NCBI GenBank assembly: GCA_035275625.1
Contig: DATEMK010000404.1
Span: forward strand, 1 to 9,006
Length of the DNA stretch: 9,006 nt
DNA from: DATEMK01 sp035275625
GTDB taxonomy: Bacteria > Bacteroidota > Bacteroidia > AKYH767-A > OLB10
Reading direction: 5' to 3'
Of this stretch, positions 1-6,460 are shown in pieces; the stretch's first letter is position 1, and the number at the start of each line of letters is the position of its first letter. The notes under the pieces were generated by a model. The model worked only from the letters and a program-made list of their open reading frames with translations. It had not been told where the DNA came from and searched no databases. Both the position numbers and the translations under genes were made by a program.

Positions 1-3
1 TAC

Positions 4-660
4 TTAGTTAGTAGCTTTATTCAAAAAATTCAACAATGGCAGCATGGCTTTATGAACCACTGCACATTGTTTGATCAGAGATTTACCGGTAAGCAATTTA
101 TCATTCACAGGAGTATCCACTATATAGCTGGTATATTTCAACAATTCAATATCTGAAAAATCTTTATCAAAACCCTTGGGTGCTAATTTTAATTTTTCAC
201 CCGACAACTCTTTGAAAAACTTTTTAAACGATTTATCAGAGAGAATTTTTTTGAAATCTTTAAGATGATAAAAAATGTCTTTGCGGATGTCTTTAAGATG
301 TTCGGTTGATGGCATCCATCTTCCCCCTGCAATGAAAGAATTTCCGGGTTCAACCTGGATATAAAAACAAGCCCTGTCTGACTTACGTCCTCCCTGGCAC
401 ACAACTGCACCGAAATTTGTTTTATAAGGGTCTTTGTTTTTTGAAAACCGAACATCCCGGTAAATTCTGAATATGGATTCTTTTGCAGTAACTCCTTTCA
501 ATGAAGCATCCTGTTTGCTTAATTCTGCTATAAGCTTGTTTACAAAAACAGTGAAATCTTCAAGGGCAGATTCATACTTTGCACGATTTTTTCCAAACCA
601 ATCACGGTTATTGTTTTTCTTTAGTGCTTTAAGAAATTCTAAAGTTGATTTTTGCAACAT
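4..660 (-). CDS. DUF2461 (TIGR02453-type) family protein
   Basis: A 218-residue protein of unknown biochemical function matching the DUF2461 family, which is usually about 210-230 residues, so the gene is complete. Seen in the sequence: NNNRDWF near residues 16-22, the family's most characteristic stretch FRIYRDVRFSKNKDPYKTNF at 64-83, an aromatic/Gly-rich YIQVEPGNSFIAGGRW at 100-115, and a Lys-rich C-terminal half. There is no signal peptide or membrane segment, so it is probably cytoplasmic. I chose the ATG at 658-660. The frame can be extended five codons to a TTG at 673-675, but the ATG start gives the usual N-terminus (MLQKSTLEFLKAL). It lies 32 bases downstream of the response regulator on the same strand, so it may be the last gene of that operon. 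A weak TATATTCG box at 682-689 could give it its own promoter. No function is inferred. Confidence 0.87.
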   Translation of the reverse strand: MLQKSTLEFLKALKKNNNRDWFGKNRAKYESALEDFTVFVNKLIAELSKQDASLKGVTAKESIFRIYRDVRFSKNKDPYKTNFGAVVCQGGRKSDRACFYIQVEPGNSFIAGGRWMPSTEHLKDIRKDIFYHLKDFKKILSDKSFKKFFKELSGEKLKLAPKGFDKDFSDIELLKYTSYIVDTPVNDKLLTGKSLIKQCAVVHKAMLPLLNFLNKATN

Positions 661-681
661 AAATTTAAGAAACAATTAAAA

Positions 682-689
682 CGAATATA
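682..689 (-). promoter_or_regulatory. possible -7 box upstream of the DUF2461 gene
   Basis: On the minus strand the eight bases read TATATTCG, one base off the Bacteroidota -7 consensus TAnnTTTG, 21 bases before the ATG at 660. No TTTG-like -33 element is visible at the right distance, and the box is in a short gap inside a probable operon. It could be chance in AT-rich DNA. Confidence 0.25.
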
Positions 690-692
690 ATG

Positions 693-1313
693 TCAAACAA
701 TCTTTTTCTTCATCGCCACCAAAATAGCTTCGGAAACTGAATGCACCTGTAGCTTTTTGTAAATGTTCTTTATGTGATGGCGCACAGTGTCATGGCTGAT
801 GAAAAGTGCATCAGCAACCATCTTATAACTCTTCCCTTTGCATAATTGTTCCAGAACTTCTCGTTCGCGGTCAGTGAGCGATGTAGCTTCAAAATTTTTG
901 AATGAACCTACTACCATTCTTGCAATACGGGCACTCATCGGTGCTCCTCCTTTTTTTACTTCGCGGATGGCATCGAGAATTTCTTCGGGGGAAGCATTTT
1001 TTGTAATATACCCGCACGCACCGGCACATAAGGAATCGAAAACCGTTTTATCATCAGCAAAAACGGTGAGCATGATGACATCAATTTCGGGCAGCACGGT
1101 TCTTAATTGTTTTAAACAATCAATCCCGCTCATGCCGGGAAGGTTAATGTCCATTAAAACTACCTCGGGTTTCAGCTCCGGAATTTTTTTTGCTGCCGAT
1201 TCCGCATCAGCAAAAGTTGCAAGGCAATTGAACTCGTCTTTGTGTTCGTTGAGAATAATTTTTAGGCCTTCCCGGAGGTCGTTGTTATCTTCTACTAATA
1301 CTACTGATATCAT
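693..1313 (-). CDS. NarL/LuxR-family response regulator
   Basis: A 206-residue transcription factor, the full length for the NarL/FixJ class. Residues 1-120 are a receiver domain: acidic pair E8-D9, phospho-acceptor D55 in VVLMDINLPG, T83 in IMLTVFADD, and K105 in GYITKNASPEE. Residues about 144-204 are a LuxR-type helix-turn-helix, with LTDREREVLEQLCKGKSYK followed by the recognition-helix region FISHDTVRHHIKNIYKKLQV. All key residues are present, so it should be phosphorylatable. The ATG at 1311-1313 is the natural start. It follows the histidine kinase gene by only 22 bases on the same strand and is almost certainly co-transcribed with it and phosphorylated by it. The regulon cannot be read from the sequence. 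The palindrome next to the kinase promoter (4479-4492) is one candidate target. Confidence 0.96.
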   Translation of the reverse strand: MISVVLVEDNNDLREGLKIILNEHKDEFNCLATFADAESAAKKIPELKPEVVLMDINLPGMSGIDCLKQLRTVLPEIDVIMLTVFADDKTVFDSLCAGACGYITKNASPEEILDAIREVKKGGAPMSARIARMVVGSFKNFEATSLTDREREVLEQLCKGKSYKMVADALFISHDTVRHHIKNIYKKLQVHSVSEAILVAMKKKIV

Positions 1314-1335
1314 GAGAGGATGAGTTTAATGTTTG

Positions 1336-4300
1336 TTAGTTTAAATTTAATTTTAGTTCAAATAAAGTTCCTGTTCCGTTTGAGCGAAGGTTGGTAGCGG
1401 CATGAATAATTTCTGCCCTGCGTTTTACATTTTTTATACCGTTGCCGTTCATGCTTCCGTTTTGCATGTCGAATCCTTTTCCATTGTCTCCAAATCTTAG
1501 CGTAAGCGTACCGTTGGTTTTTTCCAAATCCAAAAAAGTGGAAACGGGGTGTGCATGTTTCAGGCTGTTGTGCATCACTTCTTTAAAGATAAGAAGTATA
1601 TGACGCTTGTAGGACAAAGGAAGATCATAATTTTTTAATTCTTCGTTGATTCCGTTTGCATTAAATTCTATTCCTGTATGGTCAAATAATTCTTCGCCAA
1701 AGTTTTTTAGCTGCGCATACATGTGATAGAGCGAATCTTTTTCCGGATCCATTGCCCACAGCAAATCTTTCATGGTGAGATAAAGACTGCCGGAGGTTTC
1801 AATAATTTTATCGAGATAGGATTTCAGTTCAGCCTGTTCAGGTTTGATTTTCTTTTTTAAAATTTCGCTGAACCACGAGATGGTGGTTAATTTATGTCCC
1901 AGCTCATCGTGAAAATCAGCGGCAGTTTCTTTTCGGATGCGTTCCACTTCTTTTATCTGCGCAAGCTTCATTTGCAAGCGATATATGTGCAGCAGCCACA
2001 AAATAATTGCAACGAATGCAAGTAAGGCAAGATAGAACCAAATTGTCTTAAAGAACGGAGGTTTTATAAGAATGGTGAGCGCATCGCCCTGGCGGTTAAA
2101 ATATCCGTCATTATTGGAAGCCATTACTTTAAAAATATATTCGCCCGGAGGCAGCTGTGAAAAATTTACCTGGTGAAGGTTGCCGCTGTATGTCCAGTCC
2201 TGTTGAAATCCTTCGAGCTTGTAGGCATATTGATTTTTTACAGGGTCGTGATAATGCAATGCAATAAAATCAACAGCAAAAGAATTTTCAAAATATTTTA
2301 ATGAAATGCTTTTGTTGCCTGATGCATCGTACATAAAAGATTTTGGGTTGCCCGGAATTATAAAATCAGTAATATATACCTTAGGCTGTACTGCATCAAG
2401 CTTAATTTGTGCAGGATAAAAAGAAGTATATCCCTGTATGCCGCCAAAAAATATTTCTCCGTCATCAGAACAGGAATAAGCACCGGCATTAAATTCATTG
2501 CTTTGCAAACCATCATTGATATCAAAATTAACAGTGGTTTTTCCGTTTGGGTCAAAACATGTAAGTCCACCGTTCGTGCTCAGCCAGATCAGGGAAGTCG
2601 CGGCATCTTCCACGGCAGCATATACCGTATTGTTTTTGATTTTATCAGCCGTGCTGTAATTGGTAAATTTTATTTTGCTGCCAGTCACAATAGCTTTGGT
2701 AAGCCCGTTAGAGGTGGAAAGCCAGATATTACCTTTTGCATCTTCCATGATGCTCTGAATATTATGGCTTCGCAGGGTGTTAGTGTCTTTTAAATTGTGA
2801 TAAAAAATTTCAGGAGAAGACAAACCGCTATTTTTTCCGGGATGATTTCTGAAAACAACCAAACCCATCGTGCTGCCTATCCAGCAATTGTTTTGTTTGT
2901 CAATTAACATAGAGGTAATGAAACCCCGCTGGCCGCTCATTGCAGAATCAGGATTTTCAAGAAATTCTGAAAATGAATCGCTCTGCGGATTGTATTTGAA
3001 AATTGAATTCCTGAAAAGAGTGTACAGGTTATTTTGATTATCGAGATACAATGAACGGATAAATCTTTTTGATTTTTCAGCTTCAATAAAATAGGAAATA
3101 AATTTCGGGGATGGCGAGGAAGCATTTTCTATTCGCTGTACACCGAGGTCAGTTGCTATCCAAAGATTGTTCTGTCCGTCCTGCAAAACCGAACGAACGT
3201 AATTCGCCATCATTGAATATGTTTTCTCATCATTTTTAAAAATCTTTATTTCTCCGTTACTTCTGTTTTGCCGTATCAGCCCGCTTTGTATTCCGAGCCA
3301 GATAAAGCCATTGTTGTCTTTAAGCAGGCACGTTACAACAGGTGATTCAACTCCGGCATATTCGAGATGGTCGGAATAAAAATTTTTTAAAACAGGAACT
3401 AATTTGTAAGACCCACCGGCAAACGTTCCAATCCAGATTAAACCGGTGTTGATTTTATCTTCAGTGATGGCGAGAATGGTAGTGGTAAGCCGTTCGTTGC
3501 CAAGAAGAATGTGTTCTATTTTTGAAGAAATAAATTCTGAATTGAGATATTCTTTTTTCAATTCAAACAGGCCACCACCTTCTGTTCCTATCCACAGGTT
3601 TCCGGCTGCATCAGGAAACAGGTTTAAAATGACTTCGGTTCGCAAAATGTTTACAAGGTCTTTGTCTTTGCTGAAAATGTCAACAATTTTACCGTTGCTT
3701 TTATCCAATCTATTTAATCCGCCTGAAGTACCTATCCAGAAATTACCAAGGGCATCTTCGCACATTGAATGAATACTGTTGTATGAAATTCCTGACCCAT
3801 TTTCAGCTGAAAAAAATTTAACATTGGAAATAATATCGTTGGTAAAATTTAATTTGAACAATCCTTCGCGCGCGCCCACCCAAATATTGTTTAAATGGTC
3901 GGCATAAATTTTATTTACATAGATTTCCTCTTCTTTAGCACTTTCGTCTCTGAGCTTGTAAAAATTTTTAAAAGTTAATTGGGCTGTTAACGGATCATTG
4001 CCGGTTATGCTGATGCGGCTAAATCCTTTTGCAGTGCTCACCCAAATTATGTGCGAAGCATCTTCATAAATATCGTTGATGATATTATGGCTGATTCCAT
4101 TAGCGCCCCCGCTGAAAAAATGGCGGAATTGAGAAGTTGCCGGAATGTAAAGGTTAAGCCCGTGTGTTTGTGTACCTACCCACAGCCACCCATTGTGATC
4201 AACCAGTAAAGCAGTGATATAACTGGAGGATAAAGTGTTTGTATCAAAAGGGTTTTCTCTGAAAATTTTGAATTGCAGTCCATCATACCTGTTTAATCCG

Positions 4301-4467
4301 TCCTGGGTTGCCATCCAGATGAATCCCTGCTTGTCCTGAACGATGTCGTAAACAGAACTCTGGGCGAGCCCTTCGGACAATGAAATGTTTACAGGCTTAT
4401 AAGTTTGCGCAAAAATGCTGATTTGAAAAAAAAGAAAAACCAGCGATAACGCAGAAAGAAATCTCAT
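1336..4467 (-). CDS. two-component-regulator-propeller sensor histidine kinase (Y_Y_Y, HisKA_3, HATPase_c)
   Basis: A 1043-residue membrane sensor kinase. In order: signal peptide at 1-20 (hydrophobic, ending FA-Q); about 14 Reg_prop repeats of the type D-x2-G-x-IW-(I/V/L)-GT-x2-GL, starting near residues 44, 90, 136, 190, 238, 286, 337, 384, 430, 476, 523, 576, 621 and 668, enough for two seven-bladed propellers; a Y_Y_Y domain at about 695-795 (YAYKLEGFQQDW, LPPGEYIFKVMASN); one membrane helix at about 808-829; then a HisKA_3-type dimerisation region with phospho-acceptor His853 in FHDELGHKLT. The ATPase part shows the N box EVMHNSLKHAH (N967), G1 DNGKGFD (994-1000) and G2 GNGIKN. Unlike the hybrid kinases common in Bacteroides, it has no receiver or AraC domain. 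The partner is the adjacent NarL-type regulator. The propellers should lie in the periplasm. In characterised relatives such sensors bind oligosaccharides, but no polysaccharide genes are nearby, so the ligand is unknown. Confidence 0.96.
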   Translation of the reverse strand: MRFLSALSLVFLFFQISIFAQTYKPVNISLSEGLAQSSVYDIVQDKQGFIWMATQDGLNRYDGLQFKIFRENPFDTNTLSSSYITALLVDHNGWLWVGTQTHGLNLYIPATSQFRHFFSGGANGISHNIINDIYEDASHIIWVSTAKGFSRISITGNDPLTAQLTFKNFYKLRDESAKEEEIYVNKIYADHLNNIWVGAREGLFKLNFTNDIISNVKFFSAENGSGISYNSIHSMCEDALGNFWIGTSGGLNRLDKSNGKIVDIFSKDKDLVNILRTEVILNLFPDAAGNLWIGTEGGGLFELKKEYLNSEFISSKIEHILLGNERLTTTILAITEDKINTGLIWIGTFAGGSYKLVPVLKNFYSDHLEYAGVESPVVTCLLKDNNGFIWLGIQSGLIRQNRSNGEIKIFKNDEKTYSMMANYVRSVLQDGQNNLWIATDLGVQRIENASSPSPKFISYFIEAEKSKRFIRSLYLDNQNNLYTLFRNSIFKYNPQSDSFSEFLENPDSAMSGQRGFITSMLIDKQNNCWIGSTMGLVVFRNHPGKNSGLSSPEIFYHNLKDTNTLRSHNIQSIMEDAKGNIWLSTSNGLTKAIVTGSKIKFTNYSTADKIKNNTVYAAVEDAATSLIWLSTNGGLTCFDPNGKTTVNFDINDGLQSNEFNAGAYSCSDDGEIFFGGIQGYTSFYPAQIKLDAVQPKVYITDFIIPGNPKSFMYDASGNKSISLKYFENSFAVDFIALHYHDPVKNQYAYKLEGFQQDWTYSGNLHQVNFSQLPPGEYIFKVMASNNDGYFNRQGDALTILIKPPFFKTIWFYLALLAFVAIILWLLHIYRLQMKLAQIKEVERIRKETAADFHDELGHKLTTISWFSEILKKKIKPEQAELKSYLDKIIETSGSLYLTMKDLLWAMDPEKDSLYHMYAQLKNFGEELFDHTGIEFNANGINEELKNYDLPLSYKRHILLIFKEVMHNSLKHAHPVSTFLDLEKTNGTLTLRFGDNGKGFDMQNGSMNGNGIKNVKRRAEIIHAATNLRSNGTGTLFELKLNLN

Positions 4468-4478
4468 TATTTTTATTC

Positions 4479-4492
4479 TTGAATTAATTCAA
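4479..4492. promoter_or_regulatory. perfect 14-bp palindrome, candidate operator of the kinase gene
   Basis: TTGAATTAATTCAA is identical to its own reverse complement. It directly abuts the -7 box of the kinase gene and would cover the predicted transcription start, 11 bases before the ATG. A regulator dimer bound here would block initiation, so autoregulation by the neighbouring LuxR-type regulator is possible. Short AT-rich palindromes also arise by chance. Confidence 0.4.
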
Positions 4493-4500
4493 CAAATTTA
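4493..4500 (-). promoter_or_regulatory. -7 promoter box of the kinase-regulator operon
   Basis: On the minus strand the bases read TAAATTTG, a full match to the Bacteroidota -7 consensus TAnnTTTG. The predicted transcription start falls about 5 bases downstream, giving a leader of about 20 bases before the ATG at 4467. No clear TTTG -33 element is seen 19-21 bases further upstream, which suggests a weak or activator-dependent promoter. Confidence 0.55.
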
Positions 4501-4547
4501 CCTGTTGCTCTCTGAAAAGTCCAGTAAAGTTACAACATATTGATGTG

Positions 4548-4580
4548 AAAAAATATTTATCCCTGAAAGGGTTTGAAACT
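4548..4580 (-). terminator. possible short rho-independent terminator of the acyltransferase gene
   Basis: Downstream of the acyltransferase stop on the minus strand, CCCT-TTC-AGGG (4571 to 4561) can form a 4-bp GC-rich stem, followed by ATAAATATTTTTTC, which is U-rich in RNA. A second small inverted repeat, AGTTTCAAACC, precedes it. The stem is short, so this is a tentative call, but its position between two same-strand genes with separate promoters fits. Confidence 0.35.
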
Positions 4581-4589
4581 ACAGTTCAA

Positions 4590-5330
4590 TTATTTTTCCA
4601 ATGAATCATCAATTATCCGGTACACCTTATGTTTTAAAGTTGAAAGGTCTTTTTCAGTCATCCCTGCAGTTTCAACTGGTTCATGAATAATCATGCGTGA
4701 AATTCCCGGTCCACCGGCAAACATTCTCCTGAGGATTCCATCAGGCATTCGTTTCCAGTTATCAAGGTACACAATCGGGATAATCGGAATTTGCTTTTCG
4801 ATTGCCAGCTTAAAAGCCCCGTTTTTGAACGGACCTAATTTAGGTGCACCATCGGTAATCATGGCTTCAGGAAAAATTGCCACGCTGATTCCTTTATCAA
4901 TATCCTCTTTTGCACGTTTAAATGCACGGTGCGATGACATGATGCTGGCACGATCAACAGGAATATTCATTTCCTTAAAAAAATGCCCGAACAACGGAAT
5001 GTTTTTTAATTCGGCTTTCCCCATAAAATGAAAGTAATCGGGAATAGCAATGTAGGTCGTTACAATGTCGAGATACGAACAATGATTTGGGCAGATTACA
5101 TACGGAGTACCGTTTTTTAATTGAGGCTTTCTGAGAATTTTTGGAAAAACGCCCGCGTTGTACAACATCAGGCGCGCACAAACTTTATATAATTTAAAAA
5201 CTTTCGGAAACCATTCTTTTCGCTGCAACAAAACAAAATAAGCAGGATAAAAAATAATAACCACCAGCGCTCCATTCACATAAAACCAAAATCTCCAGAT
5301 CAATTGGAGAATGAGACGCAAATAATTCAT
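4590..5330 (-). CDS. plsC: 1-acyl-sn-glycerol-3-phosphate acyltransferase (PlsC family)
   Basis: A 246-residue membrane-associated acyltransferase, full length for the family, which transfers an acyl group to lysophosphatidic acid to give phosphatidic acid in phospholipid synthesis. Seen in order: hydrophobic N-terminal anchor at about 7-35; motif I NHCSYLD (82-88) with the catalytic His83-x4-Asp88 pair; motif II region MGKAELKNIPLFG (103-115) followed by IPVDR (123-127); motif III FPEA (153-156), where the usual Gly is Ala; motif IV IPIIPIVYLD (181-190). The ATG at 5328-5330 gives a normal N-terminus. It is transcribed divergently from trpS, and a near-consensus -7 box ends four bases before its ATG, suggesting a leaderless transcript. 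Some relatives act on other lysolipids or ornithine lipids, so the exact substrate is inferred. Confidence 0.9.
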   Translation of the reverse strand: MNYLRLILQLIWRFWFYVNGALVVIIFYPAYFVLLQRKEWFPKVFKLYKVCARLMLYNAGVFPKILRKPQLKNGTPYVICPNHCSYLDIVTTYIAIPDYFHFMGKAELKNIPLFGHFFKEMNIPVDRASIMSSHRAFKRAKEDIDKGISVAIFPEAMITDGAPKLGPFKNGAFKLAIEKQIPIIPIVYLDNWKRMPDGILRRMFAGGPGISRMIIHEPVETAGMTEKDLSTLKHKVYRIIDDSLEK

Positions 5331-5334
5331 GGTG

Positions 5335-5342
5335 CGAAATTA
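5335..5342 (-). promoter_or_regulatory. -7-like box directly before the acyltransferase start
   Basis: On the minus strand the bases read TAATTTCG, one base from TAnnTTTG, followed by CACC and then the ATG. Transcription would begin at or within a base or two of the start codon. No TTTG -33 element is evident. AAAC-type heptamers lie immediately upstream. Confidence 0.4.
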
Positions 5343-5344
5343 GC

Positions 5345-5369
5345 GTTTACAGTTTGTGCTTAGTGCTGA
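5345..5369. repeat. degenerate heptamer pairs in the acyltransferase/trpS gap
   Basis: On the plus strand GTTTACA and GTTTGTG (5345-5358) and GTGCTTA and GTGCTGA (5356-5369) are pairs with a 7-base period. On the minus strand the first pair reads CACAAAC-TGTAAAC, which has the same AAAC spacing as the arrays at 7441-7468 and 8082-8116. The copies are few and diverged. Confidence 0.5.
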
Positions 5370-5379
5370 GGCTTTGAAA

Positions 5380-5420
5380 ATTCGTAATTCGTAAATTCGT
5401 ACTGATTCGTATTTCGTAGA
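5380..5420. repeat. ATTCGTA repeat cluster upstream of trpS
   Basis: Four exact copies of ATTCGTA begin at 5380, 5387, 5395 and 5405, followed by a diverged copy TTTCGTA at 5412. Spacers are 0, 1, 3 and 0 bases. The reverse complement of 5387-5420 aligns to 7397-7429 with about 30 of 34 positions equal and one gap. The cluster fills the place where a -33 element of trpS would lie, and its last bases overlap the -7 box. Confidence 0.85.
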
Positions 5421-5424
5421 TTTG
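5417..5424 (+). promoter_or_regulatory. -7 box of trpS, suggesting a leaderless transcript
   Basis: TAGATTTG matches the Bacteroidota -7 consensus TAnnTTTG fully and ends five bases before the trpS ATG at 5430. A start 4-6 bases after the box would put transcription initiation at the start codon itself. The expected -33 region is occupied by the ATTCGTA cluster and has no TTTG. Confidence 0.5.
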
Positions 5425-5429
5425 CCTGC

Positions 5430-6422
5430 ATGGAAACAGTAGTAAGCGGCATCCGGTCAACCGGAAGATTGCATCTTGGAAATTATATGGGTGCCATGAA
5501 AAATTTTGTGAAAATGCAGCATGAAAATAATTGCTTTTTCTTTATTGCCGATTATCATTCGCTTACCACCCATCCGACTCCTGAAAACCTGAAAGAAAAT
5601 GTGCGCACCGTAATGGCTGAATATATTGCCTGCGGATTAGACCCTGAAAAATGCACGCTGTACGTACAAAGCGACTTGCCGCAAACAGCAGAATTGTACT
5701 TGTTGTTAAACATGAATGCTTATGTGGGAGAATTGGAGCGTTCCACCACGTTTAAAGAAAAAATGCGCAAGCAGCCGGATAATGTTAATGCAGGATTATT
5801 CACCTATCCTGTTTTGATGGCGGCTGACATTTTAATTCACAAAGCAAATAAAGTTCCTGTCGGAAAAGACCAGGAGCAGCATCTTGAAATGACACGGACG
5901 TTTGGAAACCGTTTTAACCGTTTATATAAAACAGAATTCTTTCCTGAGCCGGTGGCATATAATTTCGGTGCTGAATTGGTAAAAGTTCCCGGTTTGGATG
6001 GCTCCGGAAAAATGGGAAAATCAGAAGGAGAAGGGAATGCAGTATTTTTAGCAGATTCGCCTGAAGTAATCCGCAAAAGAGTGATGAAAGCAGTAACCGA
6101 TGCCGGACCCACCGGACAAAATCAAAAGAAACCGGAAGCCATTGAAAATATTTTCACGCTTTTAAAAATTGTTTCACCGGAAGAAACTGTGAAATTTTTT
6201 GATGACCATTATAACAATTGCACCATTCGTTACGGAGATTTAAAAAAACAGTTAGCCGAAGACATGATAAAATTCATTGCTCCCTTTTCGGAAAAAATAA
6301 AAGAAATTGAAAGTGATGATGCGCTTTTAAAACAGATAATGAAAACCGGGAAAGAAAAAGCTGCCGAAAGTGCGGATAAGACAATGGAAAAAGTCAGGGA
6401 AATTATCGGATTTATGTCCTGA
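5430..6422 (+). CDS. trpS: tryptophan--tRNA ligase (tryptophanyl-tRNA synthetase)
   Basis: A 330-residue class Ic aminoacyl-tRNA synthetase that activates tryptophan with ATP and charges tRNA-Trp in the cytoplasm. It has the usual bacterial length. Seen: N-terminal SGIRSTGRLHLGNYMGAM, where HLGN (15-18) is the HIGH signature; FFIADYHSLT (37-46); AADILIHKANKVPVGKDQEQ (131-150), the tryptophan/adenylate pocket region; and KMGKSEGEGNAVFL (194-207), the KMSKS loop with Gly in third place. The first ATG is the only workable start, since the next Met (residue 20) lies after the HIGH motif. It is divergent from the acyltransferase gene and 38 bases before ctaB. The latter pairing is probably positional, as the functions are unrelated. 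The codon use looks like that of the neighbours. Confidence 0.98.
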   Translation: METVVSGIRSTGRLHLGNYMGAMKNFVKMQHENNCFFFIADYHSLTTHPTPENLKENVRTVMAEYIACGLDPEKCTLYVQSDLPQTAELYLLLNMNAYVGELERSTTFKEKMRKQPDNVNAGLFTYPVLMAADILIHKANKVPVGKDQEQHLEMTRTFGNRFNRLYKTEFFPEPVAYNFGAELVKVPGLDGSGKMGKSEGEGNAVFLADSPEVIRKRVMKAVTDAGPTGQNQKKPEAIENIFTLLKIVSPEETVKFFDDHYNNCTIRYGDLKKQLAEDMIKFIAPFSEKIKEIESDDALLKQIMKTGKEKAAESADKTMEKVREIIGFMS

Positions 6423-6437
6423 CAATATTGTTTTTTT
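6422..6437 (+). terminator. weak palindrome plus T-tract after trpS
   Basis: ACAATATTGT (6422-6431) is a perfect 10-bp palindrome overlapping the stop codon and running into a tract of T. The AT-rich stem with no proper loop would be unstable, so this is at best a partial terminator between trpS and ctaB. Confidence 0.2.
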
Positions 6438-6460
6438 ATTAATTCCCTGATCTGCGAATT

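Noticed and set aside
661..675. Five-codon N-terminal extension of the DUF2461 protein from TTG
   Set aside because: The ATG at 658-660 gives a normal family N-terminus, and the extension adds only MFLKF from AT-rich upstream DNA.
838..1323. A 161-codon open frame on the plus strand opposite the response regulator gene
   Set aside because: It lies entirely antisense to a gene with all the receiver and helix-turn-helix residues, and its translation is Ser/Arg-rich with no recognisable motif. It is a shadow frame.
2407..2793. A 128-codon plus-strand frame, and other frames inside the kinase gene
   Set aside because: They are opposite or out of phase with regular propeller repeats that continue unbroken in the kinase frame.
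4501..4589. A small RNA or riboswitch in the gap between the acyltransferase and kinase genes
   Set aside because: Only a small GC stem and AT-rich sequence are seen, better explained as a weak terminator plus promoter.
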